Assembly (NCBI RefSeq): GCF_011761475.1
Contig: NZ_JAASRS010000001.1
Location: 2,542,001 to 2,606,000 of the forward strand
Source of the DNA: Saccharococcus thermophilus
Lineage (GTDB): Bacteria; Bacillota; Bacilli; Bacillales; Anoxybacillaceae
Direction: 5' to 3'
Length of the DNA stretch: 64,000 bases
Part shown: positions 7,601-15,171 of the stretch, one piece after another
Layout: the number at the start of each line of letters is the position of its first letter
Position numbering within the stretch: position 1 is the first letter of the stretch
The notes under the pieces: generated by a model
Database searches by the model: none
What the model was told of the DNA's origin: nothing
What the model saw: the letters and a program-made list of their open reading frames with translations, nothing else
Program-made: the position numbers and the translations under genes

Positions 7601-9487
7601 CTCACATTTCGCACCCTAACAAGGTCAAAACAAAGGATTTTTTATTTAGTTTTTCAGAATAACTTTTTGACCAACACAACGAGCGATGGCAATCCTTTTT
7701 TTACCATCGCTGGTCGTTCCGTATCACGTTACACGTAGATGCTCTCATCCATGCCCAATCCCTGCAGAATCCTTCGCTGATCAGGGGTAAGGGAGCGATC
7801 CAGTGAGCGTTGGATGCGCCCATCCGGCAGCTTGAACAGGACGACGTTCACATATTGAAACAGCTGAAAAATCGCCTGTCCCGTCGGCCGGGTCAGCTTG
7901 CGGCCTCCAGGACCCTTCAACGGGTGTTCTGGAGTAATAAACTGACGCACTCGGCGCTGAAAAACGCGGTAAATAGCCAAGGCCAACAGAAACAAATAGC
8001 CTAATACTGCGACCCGTTCTGGTTTTTTGACGTAAATCTCATCCGTGAAAAACGGATCTTTCAAAAAAGCGAAGTTCATTTCCACCGAGATCTGCCCTTT
8101 ATACAGCTTCAAGATCTCTTGGGCATCCATGGGTTGGCCCTTCCATTCCTTCGGAACGGTCGTGACAAGGACAAACCGGGACGCTTTCCGTCTCGCCTGT
8201 TCCCACGCGTCTTGGTCGAATTCGACGTCAAGGTGCAAGAAATACAGCGTCTCCACCTCGGGTTCCGCCCCTTTTTTCGGCCGTCCGCGCCGTTTTTTCA
8301 GGCGTACGATCTCTTCGACCGCGGCCTCAACCCGATGAAACCGGGGGCGAAGGGACGCCTTGAGGGACGCCAAGGCTTGTTCGGCATCTTCCCGGCAGGA
8401 GAAGGGGTGACGCTCCCAACGGGCTTGTTCCTCGCGAAGAAGCTCCGCTTCTTTGGTTCGTTCTTTTTCAAGCGTCTTTCCTTTTCGCTGGTCGAGCGCG
8501 CTCGATTCAACAACGATCAGCCGAACGGGGTGGCCTTCATACGTCGAGGCCGTTTCCCATACCCGGTACGTGGCGCCGTTTCTCTCCGCCAACGTAAAGG
8601 GATCGCTCCACGTCGTGTCCTCAGCATCCGCTTCGGCCAGCGCGGTTTTCACGATCCGGAGCGACGAAGGGCCTCTGGTGATCAAAAAGGCGTTGGCCGC
8701 TTTGGTTTGCGCCAGGGTCTCTTTCGTCATCGCGGCGGAATCGGCCACGTAAATCCATTCGTCTTCGATTTTGGCCTGCTTCAGCTGTTCATGGACACGA
8801 GACAGCACCTCGGGATTCCATGTTTTATCGGGCAGGTTGCCATCGTGCACATCGCCGTAAAACGGGATGCCGTCCTCGTTGCCGACCAGTCCGAAACCGA
8901 TCTGTTTTTGCCAACGATGATGGCGGTTGTAGCCATGTGTGATTTGTAAGGCCTCTAACGAGGCCGATTCATACGCGCCGTAAACGGTCTTGTCCGTCGT
9001 ATCGGCGTGGAAGGCTCGGAGGGAAAGGCCTTCTTTTCGATAAATATGAATCAAGCAAGTGCTGATGACGTTGTGAATGCCAGCCTCATACAGGCGATCG
9101 AGATGACGGGCCAACGCATCGTCGTTCAACCAGGAAGGATGGAGATCGGGACGGATGAGTTTCTCACAATCGACCTCCTGAGCCCAATGTTCCAAGTGAA
9201 CAAGGGCTTGCCGGCCGTCAAACACATTGTAGAGGATGGCCTGAACGGCATCGCTGACTCGCGTTTGGCACTGCGGATCGACGGGCACGAGATGGTCAAT
9301 CAATTGAGGCAGACCCAGTTTCTTGAATAGGGCACTTATTATATTCAAATAAGAATTGCGATAGACCTTTTTGACTTGAACGTTCATAAGTGAAAAACTC
9401 CTTTACGTTCCTTGTGTGTCAAGGATTCATTCGACATCGGAACGAAAAAATCCTCCCGATTTTCGTCGAGAGGGTGCGAAATGTGAG
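7601..9487 (-). mobile_element. IS1634-family insertion sequence (1887 bp)
   Basis: Perfect 17-bp inverted repeats bound it: CTCACATTTCGCACCCT at 7601-7617 and its complement at 9471-9487. The single transposase gene reads leftward. The flanks (ATTACAC on the left, TTATTAA on the right) show no target duplication, suggesting a deletion or recombination at one side after insertion. The interior is clearly more G+C-rich than the neighbouring CBASS genes. Confidence 0.88.
7729..9387 (-). CDS. IS1634-family transposase
   Basis: The 552-residue DDE transposase belongs to the IS1634 branch of the IS4 superfamily. The N-terminal part (MNVQVKKVYRNSYLNIISAL, then LFKKLGLPQLIDHLVPVDPQ) matches the DUF4277-type N-terminal domain of that group. 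The catalytic part includes HADTTDKTVYG with the first Asp, WIYVADSAAMTKETL with the second, and ISVEMNFAFLKDPFF with the Glu (Y-x2-K/R-x-x-x-E type region). The long insertion between the second Asp and the Glu is normal for IS1634. Start ATG at 9387. The gene appears intact, so the element may still be mobile. Confidence 0.9.
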   Translation of the reverse strand: MNVQVKKVYRNSYLNIISALFKKLGLPQLIDHLVPVDPQCQTRVSDAVQAILYNVFDGRQALVHLEHWAQEVDCEKLIRPDLHPSWLNDDALARHLDRLYEAGIHNVISTCLIHIYRKEGLSLRAFHADTTDKTVYGAYESASLEALQITHGYNRHHRWQKQIGFGLVGNEDGIPFYGDVHDGNLPDKTWNPEVLSRVHEQLKQAKIEDEWIYVADSAAMTKETLAQTKAANAFLITRGPSSLRIVKTALAEADAEDTTWSDPFTLAERNGATYRVWETASTYEGHPVRLIVVESSALDQRKGKTLEKERTKEAELLREEQARWERHPFSCREDAEQALASLKASLRPRFHRVEAAVEEIVRLKKRRGRPKKGAEPEVETLYFLHLDVEFDQDAWEQARRKASRFVLVTTVPKEWKGQPMDAQEILKLYKGQISVEMNFAFLKDPFFTDEIYVKKPERVAVLGYLFLLALAIYRVFQRRVRQFITPEHPLKGPGGRKLTRPTGQAIFQLFQYVNVVLFKLPDGRIQRSLDRSLTPDQRRILQGLGMDESIYV

Positions 9488-9517
9488 TTATTAAATATTA
9501 GATTTTGAGCGATTATG

Positions 9518-9551
9518 AAAAAAGGTAAGGAATCTTCTTCGATCCCCTACC
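9518..9551 (-). terminator. Rho-independent terminator of the CBASS operon
   Basis: On the minus strand GGTAGGGGATC (9551-9541) pairs with GATTCCTTACC (9534-9524) around a GAAGAA loop and is followed by six T. It lies 20 bp after the cap3 stop codon, so the operon has its own end. Confidence 0.85.
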
Positions 9552-9570
9552 ATTATGATTTGTTTATTCA

Positions 9571-10407
9571 CTAAAAATTAATAGATTTCTTGACTTTAAC
9601 ATTCACCATTGTTAGGCCCTTTTGCTTCATTTCTTCTAACACCATTTGTATCTGAACTACCATTGAGTCAAAGAGAATAAAAATTTTTTCATCATCAGTA
9701 TCTTGGAGGCGAGGAATAACAAACCTTATGAAGGGCCTTGCTTCTTCCAAAATATAATCGGATACGCCTGTTAGAGTAACGATAGAATTAATTGTTCCAA
9801 AAAAAATTTGTGAAAACGCAGCATTGTAGATATCGTATCCATTTGGGGCAAAGTTTGTATACCCCGCAACTTTAAATCCAAAAATTTTCCCTTTTTGATT
9901 TTCGTAAAGTGTTATTTCCAATCCTTCTTTGGGATTAACTGTTTTGAGTGGCTCCATATGCTTTTGTCCTTTTCGCTGTATCGCAACATAATTATTGGTA
10001 ATACCGATTATCACCATAAATAAAAAGTCTATTTCCATACGAGAGTCTTTTAACATGTTTTTTATTAACTTTTTATCATCATTTGAAGGCGTAGGAGTAT
10101 GCTCTGGATGTGTATGCCACTCACCTAAATAAATCCTCTCTCCATTCGATTCACTCCATGCTGTTTCAATAATCTTTTGAGCCTTGCGAACATTTCTCTC
10201 AAAAAAATAACGCCCTGATTTATCTTCTTTTGATGGTTCCGAAACCATATCGATCACAATGACGTCCTTGTACACTTTACCGAGTAAAATCCCACCTGAC
10301 TCATGTTGTTCTTTCTTTATTTGTTTGTACTTTTCAAACGTTTTTACTACTTGTTCGGTAAAAACTACATGTTTTTCGCCAAATTTATATATCACGTTAA
10401 TCCACAC
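9571..10407 (-). CDS. cap3: Cap3: JAB/MPN deconjugating peptidase of type II CBASS
   Basis: Cap3 is a zinc isopeptidase that removes the CD-NTase from its Cap2-made conjugates. The N-terminal half carries the complete JAMM motif: Glu in ESGGILLG (about residue 38), then EWHTHPEHTPTPSNDD (about 97-112), fitting H-x-H-x7-S-x2-D. The start is GTG at 10407, inside the last codons of cap2 (11-bp overlap), so translation is probably coupled. At 278 residues it is longer than a bare JAB domain. About 110 C-terminal residues, including IFFGTINSIVTLTGVSDYIL, form an extension of unknown role. It is the last gene of the operon. Confidence 0.9.
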   Translation of the reverse strand: MWINVIYKFGEKHVVFTEQVVKTFEKYKQIKKEQHESGGILLGKVYKDVIVIDMVSEPSKEDKSGRYFFERNVRKAQKIIETAWSESNGERIYLGEWHTHPEHTPTPSNDDKKLIKNMLKDSRMEIDFLFMVIIGITNNYVAIQRKGQKHMEPLKTVNPKEGLEITLYENQKGKIFGFKVAGYTNFAPNGYDIYNAAFSQIFFGTINSIVTLTGVSDYILEEARPFIRFVIPRLQDTDDEKIFILFDSMVVQIQMVLEEMKQKGLTMVNVKVKKSINF

Positions 10408-12178
10408 TTTCTTGATTATTTTCTAAATTATAAAACCTTAAAGAAAAGTCAGTGGCACCTACCCATTTCGGTGCTAGTAGCCTTTTGCTTTTTCTTTGCT
10501 CTGTTAAATTTCCCAACCATGTAAATACTTTACTCTCACGTGGTTCAACATTTATTTGTTGCTTAATAAACATTATTAAGTCAAATATAAATCTTTTTAA
10601 CTCTAATACACCATATGGAACATACGATGTATTGCAACCAAGTTCCTTTTTAGTATACTTGTTTCCATCCTTCAATATTTGGTATTTATAAGCCCCGCTC
10701 TCATCAAATAATGTTTTTAGATGAATTTTGTCTTCTGGATTAATCCAAATAGCATGTCCACCTGCCAAGTAAGGTTCTACCCATACGTGTAACATAGGTT
10801 TGTTGATTAAACCTTGAATTTGCAGTTGATTTAATCTCAACTCTGTCGGAAAGTGACTAATCGCTACAATGATTAAATCATAAGAATTTAAAGCATTGGG
10901 ACTGAATGCTAACAATGATAAAACATCACGGTTATAAACATGTATTTGACTAGTAGGATAATGTTTTCGCAGTTTGCTTTTAACGGCTTCTGTTTTAGGT
11001 TGACCTACATCACTAGCTCCGCATAGATGTCTATTGATGTTTTCAAAACTTAAAACGTCATAATCGACTAATAGTAAATGCTCTATTCCGATATCAAACA
11101 TACTTTGCGCAATATGGCTTCCAAGTGCTCCACAACCAATGATGGCTATTTTTAATCCATGATTCTCGGATTTACCATCACCGCCACGTTTTTTCAGGCG
11201 CACTGCTCTAACATCTTCCACAGAGTATTTTGCAATTTCTCTCTTTGGAAATTCCTTTACTATCTCAAGCAATCCATGCCGACTATCCTTTCTAAAGCCG
11301 TCCATACTAGTTTTTATTCGTTTCCAACCTTTATATTTTAATACTACTTCTTTCATTGGGGGAAGATGCTCCCATACCCCCCATGAATAATCACCGTCAG
11401 ATTGCATAGAAAACAATACTTTTGTCGGCCTTTTATGCTTAGTCAAATATTCCGAAAGAGCCTGTATGGCTAGTTTATTGTCTTTTAATAAATGGTATAT
11501 ATCTCTATTGCTTTTTGGAAAAGGAAACTGCATAGGTTGAGATAAAGGTATATACAACACTTTTGCAATCTCCTCTTCTCTTACCGTTCCACCTAAATTT
11601 TGAACCCAGTTAATAGCATCGCTTTTTTGATTTGCAAAAATTCCTTGTTGGCGCCAATTTGCGTACGTAAATGGGACTAAATAAACTTCTTTTGGTACCT
11701 CAGACGGCTCTACAATCGACAAATAACTTCCTTTACTGTCTTCATCCCAGTAAGTTTCAAATTCATCCGTGTAATCTTGGAAGTTCTGTTTTGATACCCC
11801 TTTTGTCAAAACTTCCTTGGCTTTCTGAATTATTGCGTCTATAACACCTAAAGGATTAGCCGGATTGGGACTGGCTAATACATCATCAAAAAGGCAAAGT
11901 GTTTTAGACTTACTCAAATGTGGCAAAGGATATAATTTCCTAAAACTATGTTCGTCTAATTTAACTTTTGGAAACGAATCCGGAAAGTTAAAAGGCAGAC
12001 TAATCAATAATTTAACTTCATAGTCTGCCACAATAGTTTTAATCTGTAGAGTGACAGGATAATCATTTGTTCCTTCGTTTTTCTCTACAATAATAGCCTC
12101 ATATTTACTTATTAGATATTCAACGGATTCGTTTCGTATCTGAGCATAGACGTCTAATAAATCAAGATGATCGTCCAT
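10397..12178 (-). CDS. cap2: Cap2: E2-E1 fusion ubiquitin-transferase-like protein of type II CBASS
   Basis: Cap2 attaches the C-terminus of the CD-NTase to a target and thereby primes cyclic-nucleotide signalling. Residues 1-150 form an E2-like domain whose probable active cysteine is in SKTLCLFDDV (about residue 95). Residues 340-593 form an E1/ThiF adenylation domain with the nucleotide loop IAIIGCGALGSHIAQSMFD, the acidic strand LLLVDYDVLSFENINRHL and a later cysteine in KKELGCNTSYVPYG that is the candidate E1 cysteine. The length of 593 residues fits Cap2. It overlaps the CD-NTase gene by 17 bp and cap3 by 11 bp. Residue assignments rest on family knowledge and position. Confidence 0.93.
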   Translation of the reverse strand: MDDHLDLLDVYAQIRNESVEYLISKYEAIIVEKNEGTNDYPVTLQIKTIVADYEVKLLISLPFNFPDSFPKVKLDEHSFRKLYPLPHLSKSKTLCLFDDVLASPNPANPLGVIDAIIQKAKEVLTKGVSKQNFQDYTDEFETYWDEDSKGSYLSIVEPSEVPKEVYLVPFTYANWRQQGIFANQKSDAINWVQNLGGTVREEEIAKVLYIPLSQPMQFPFPKSNRDIYHLLKDNKLAIQALSEYLTKHKRPTKVLFSMQSDGDYSWGVWEHLPPMKEVVLKYKGWKRIKTSMDGFRKDSRHGLLEIVKEFPKREIAKYSVEDVRAVRLKKRGGDGKSENHGLKIAIIGCGALGSHIAQSMFDIGIEHLLLVDYDVLSFENINRHLCGASDVGQPKTEAVKSKLRKHYPTSQIHVYNRDVLSLLAFSPNALNSYDLIIVAISHFPTELRLNQLQIQGLINKPMLHVWVEPYLAGGHAIWINPEDKIHLKTLFDESGAYKYQILKDGNKYTKKELGCNTSYVPYGVLELKRFIFDLIMFIKQQINVEPRESKVFTWLGNLTEQRKSKRLLAPKWVGATDFSLRFYNLENNQESVD

Positions 12179-13148
12179 GATTTCCTAACACCGCCGGTTT
12201 TGATGTTTGTAGTGCATACCCTTTGTCCATTCTTTCTTCAGGTGGAGTATACTCCGGAAAACGATCACCAAATATTTTCCGCCAAATATCAGCTGCTTCC
12301 TTCTTATCCACTGTTTCCAACGCTTTTTGACCTTGTTTAATAAGATTAGATAGTTTATTAAGGAAATTAGTTTTTGCGGTTTCTGACCATCCATCGAGCA
12401 ATTCTTCTTCAGGAAAAACAGGTCTCTTAAGGCTAAAGGATGAATTTAATTGGTCATAAATTTCTTGAGCAGTAGCAACAAATGCTGAGTCATCATCTTC
12501 TTCATAGCCTTCGACAAAGTGATTGGCAGCCAGAATGGTAAAAATCATACCACTCGGAAACTTATCGTTCCCTTTTTTATAATCTTTCCATGCTTTAAAG
12601 TACCGTACGATTCGTTTTAGTTGAGCCCCCTTATTCTTAACTTCATCATTAAACCAATTTGTTAACGCTTTTGGATCACTGTCAATCCACCCTTTTGTTT
12701 TATGAGCTAATTTAGGATGTTCTGCATCTTCAGCCTTTATATAGATAGGAAGATCAACATGGTAATCGTTTTTATAAATAACGCGTACACATGTATTTTT
12801 ATTGACTGGAGGCGTACTTGTATGCCCTTCAACTGCTTTCACTATCCAGTTATGAACAGTACTGGCGGCTGGCCAATCTTCTTCTTTTTTGTCGGCCAAA
12901 TGCATGAGGTATACACCATCATCAATATCATATTCTCCCTCAATCGGTTCAATTGTGGTGTTCATCATATAAGAACCTTGTCCCCAGAATTGTGGTTTAG
13001 ATACTTTTAACGTTTCTTCAAAATAACCCTTAATTTTTTCCCTCAGTGCATTTCTCGATGTTCGTAAATATTTCTTCTTTTCCGGCTTTAATTTAATTTT
13101 CTCATCAAATTTTAGAAATAGATCATTGCATTGTGCCAACTGGCTCAC
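12162..13148 (-). CDS. CBASS CD-NTase (DncV/cGAS-like cyclic nucleotide synthase)
   Basis: This is the sensor-synthase of the system, making a cyclic di- or trinucleotide on phage infection. The nucleotidyltransferase signature is clear: GQGSYMMNTTIEP, then EGEYDIDDGVYL with two metal-binding Asp, and a third Asp in NDYHVDLPIYIK. The C-terminal helical part follows (residues about 170-300). At 328 residues it is shorter than V. cholerae DncV. The flexible tail ending GNHGRSS is the segment expected to be conjugated by Cap2. The ATG at 13148 overlaps the capV stop (ATGA). With a patatin effector, 3'3'-cGAMP is the likeliest product, but that is inference. Confidence 0.9.
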   Translation of the reverse strand: MSQLAQCNDLFLKFDEKIKLKPEKKKYLRTSRNALREKIKGYFEETLKVSKPQFWGQGSYMMNTTIEPIEGEYDIDDGVYLMHLADKKEEDWPAASTVHNWIVKAVEGHTSTPPVNKNTCVRVIYKNDYHVDLPIYIKAEDAEHPKLAHKTKGWIDSDPKALTNWFNDEVKNKGAQLKRIVRYFKAWKDYKKGNDKFPSGMIFTILAANHFVEGYEEDDDSAFVATAQEIYDQLNSSFSLKRPVFPEEELLDGWSETAKTNFLNKLSNLIKQGQKALETVDKKEAADIWRKIFGDRFPEYTPPEERMDKGYALQTSKPAVLGNHGRSS

Positions 13149-14158
13149 CCCTTAACTTTGTTTTGCTGATTGTCTAATTCAAAAAAGCGTTGCAAGCGTG
13201 GATCATCTATCCACTTACTACTTGCTTCATGCCCTTTTTTTATCAAAAGGTTGATAGACTCCTCGCAGGCCATATCCAGACTAATCAACTTACTTTCCTT
13301 CTCCGTAAGTGGTTCACTTTCAATTCTTACATAGTGACCATTTAGTGACTTATTCAAATACTCAATATGAAAATGGGTAGAAATTGTTTGTAAATCTATC
13401 ATCAGAGAAATTAACTTGGGACCCCATCGAATAAGTGAGAGATGGCGATTTTCAAGTATCCTTTGAAATCCAAAATTTTGATGCAACGTAGATACTGATA
13501 ATAGACTAAAGTTTTCATAATCATGATTTTCTTGCCCAATAAAAAAGTGATATGCCTCTTGTATGCCAAATAATGACGGATTATTCCCGTATAAACCACC
13601 ATCTACAAATTGATCATCGGAATTAGGCATCGTCGGAATCTTTTGTATTGGAAAATATGCCGGTGCAGCAGCAGTTGCTAACGCAACATCAACTAGCAAA
13701 TGATTACTGTCTCGGTTTAGTCTATCGCCATGGTCAGTTTTTATAATACACGGTTTTCCTGTTGTAATATTTGAGGTAGGTATTAAAACATAAGTTTTAC
13801 AATCTTTTATTCGTTTTTCCCCAAAAACACTTTTAAGAGCGCTCCTTAATTTTTCATCGCTATATTTAGACTTAATAAAAATTTGTTTAAATGTCTGCAT
13901 TAGACGATAAATTGGATTTTTATATGGAAATATTATAGGACCATGTTTTACATAAAGGTTTACAATTTCTTTTGCTGGTATACCTGCTGCTAATGCTAGA
14001 GCGATAATTCCACCTGTAGAAGTACCGCAAATTAAGTCAAAATGTTTATATAACTGACCATATCGTTCTTCAAAATCAGCCAAAATAACTGCAGAGTATA
14101 GTCCCTTTATCCCACCACCATCAATCGATAAAATTTGAAACGGTCTTTTTTCCCTCAT
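13145..14158 (-). CDS. capV: CapV: patatin-like phospholipase effector of CBASS
   Basis: CapV degrades membrane phospholipids when bound by the CBASS cyclic nucleotide, killing the infected cell. The 337-residue protein shows the whole patatin set: oxyanion loop DGGGIKG (residues about 14-20), nucleophile elbow GTSTGG with Ser at about 47, and the catalytic Asp in FVDGGLYGNNPS (about residue 190). The C-terminal third, about 230-337, is the presumed nucleotide-sensing part. The ATG at 14158 follows GAGGAGGAAAT. It is the first gene of the four-gene operon and overlaps the CD-NTase start by 4 bp. Confidence 0.93.
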   Translation of the reverse strand: MREKRPFQILSIDGGGIKGLYSAVILADFEERYGQLYKHFDLICGTSTGGIIALALAAGIPAKEIVNLYVKHGPIIFPYKNPIYRLMQTFKQIFIKSKYSDEKLRSALKSVFGEKRIKDCKTYVLIPTSNITTGKPCIIKTDHGDRLNRDSNHLLVDVALATAAAPAYFPIQKIPTMPNSDDQFVDGGLYGNNPSLFGIQEAYHFFIGQENHDYENFSLLSVSTLHQNFGFQRILENRHLSLIRWGPKLISLMIDLQTISTHFHIEYLNKSLNGHYVRIESEPLTEKESKLISLDMACEESINLLIKKGHEASSKWIDDPRLQRFFELDNQQNKVKG

Positions 14159-14271
14159 ATTTCCTCCTCACTTTTAATTTATTACTTGTTTACTTTATTA
14201 TTTGAGGCTTTTTGTAACTTGAATAACTTTTATGTCGATTCTTAATACATTTATATGTCCATTTTTGTAGA

Positions 14272-14300
14272 ATTATACCTATCTATAATTTTACTAAAAA
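14272..14300 (-). promoter_or_regulatory. Candidate promoter of the CBASS operon
   Basis: On the minus strand there is a perfect TATAAT (14277-14272), about 115 bp before the capV start. Seventeen bases upstream is TTTTTA, a weak -35 match. No better candidate was seen between the repeat array and capV. Confidence 0.35.
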
Positions 14301-14370
14301 GTATTGATATTACAAAAAACATTTGTTCTTTTTTTTGTTTTAGGTTATTTAGTTTTATTGTTTGCTTCAC

Positions 14371-14850
14371 TTTGTTTTAAGTAGCTTTTTTCGTCAGAAG
14401 AATCTTTTGCCCTGTTTAAGTAGCCATTTCGTAGTGATTTCTTTCCCCCGTTTAGGTAGCTATTTTATTGGTGATTTCCTCACCCCGCTTAGATAGCTTT
14501 TTTACGATGATCCTCTTACCCCTATTTAGATAGCTATTTCGTTTGCTATTCTTTCAGCCTGTTTAAGTAGCTTTTTTACCTTACCCTGTTTAGGTAGCTA
14601 TTTTACCGCCGATTCTTCATCTAGTTTAAGGTAGGGTTTCCATCAAAAAAATTTTCACCCTGTTCAAGTAGCTATATTCTTTTCTTTCACCCCGTATTGG
14701 TAGCTTTTAAAAAGCTTTGTTGGAAATTGTTCTTATAATGAGGGTGTCTTTTCTCCCGTTTATTAAGTAGCTTATTTCGCCGTGGGAATTTTTCGCCCTG
14801 TTAAAGTAGCTATTTCGCAACGATTTCTTTATCCTGTTTAAATATTGATC
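14371..14850. repeat. Degenerate tandem repeat array, 12-13 units of about 37 bp
   Basis: A core of the form CCCTGTTTAAGTAGCTATTT recurs at 14371, 14410, 14446, 14483, 14519, 14557, 14584, 14620, 14658, 14690, 14753, 14796 and (partial) 14831. Most steps are 36-39 bp. Sequence between cores is also alike (variants of GATTTCTTTCA), so this is one long degenerate tandem repeat and not repeats with unrelated spacers. The centre AAGTAGCTATTT is almost a palindrome around AGCT, which suits a dimeric DNA-binding protein. It lies between the CBASS operon and the xis-int module. It contains stops in all frames. Candidates are a plasmid-type iteron or centromere array, or an operator array. Confidence 0.85.
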
Positions 14851-14926
14851 AATTAATCCAAAACTTGATGTTTTAGTTTATTTAAACGCTGAAATGAAAA
14901 AAATAATTTTTTTGAGTCAAAAAGTA

Positions 14927-14977
14927 TTCGAAAGAAAAAATTTCGAAGCTATAGTGTTAATGATTAACCGGTTAATC
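14927..14977 (+). promoter_or_regulatory. Operator-like palindromes upstream of xis
   Basis: Two dyads lie 50-100 bp before the xis start: TTCGAAA (14927-14933) with TTTCGAA (14941-14947), and the perfect 16-bp palindrome GATTAACCGGTTAATC (14962-14977). TATAGT at 14950-14955 between them is a possible -10 box. They look like binding sites for a repressor controlling excision. No repressor gene is next to them. Confidence 0.5.
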
Positions 14978-15116
14978 AAAATTCAGGTATTTTAATTTAT
15001 TTAAATTTACATGGAGGATTCAGATATGAAATATAAAAATCAAGAAGACTTACCAATTTTTTTAACGATGATGTATAAAAGTTTGTGTAAAGCATTTTGC
15101 TAGAACAAAAGAAAAA

Positions 15117-15171
15117 AGGTAGGGTATTCTCTGATTGGACCAAAAATCTTAGAGAAAGGAGTACCCTACCT
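15117..15171 (+). promoter_or_regulatory. Hairpin covering the transposase ribosome site (copy 3)
   Basis: AGGTAGGGTA near 15117 pairs with TACCCTACCT at 15162-15171, adjacent to the transposase ATG, with TTCTCT and AGAGAA pairing inside, as in copy 2. The likely effect is to prevent transposase translation from read-through transcripts. Confidence 0.55.

Noticed and set aside
8119-8949. A 276-codon open frame on the plus strand
   Set aside because: It is the antisense shadow of the IS1634 transposase, caused by its high G+C content.
14371-14850. CRISPR array
   Set aside because: Units are degenerate, steps are irregular and the sequence between cores is similar from unit to unit; there are no unique spacers and no cas genes.
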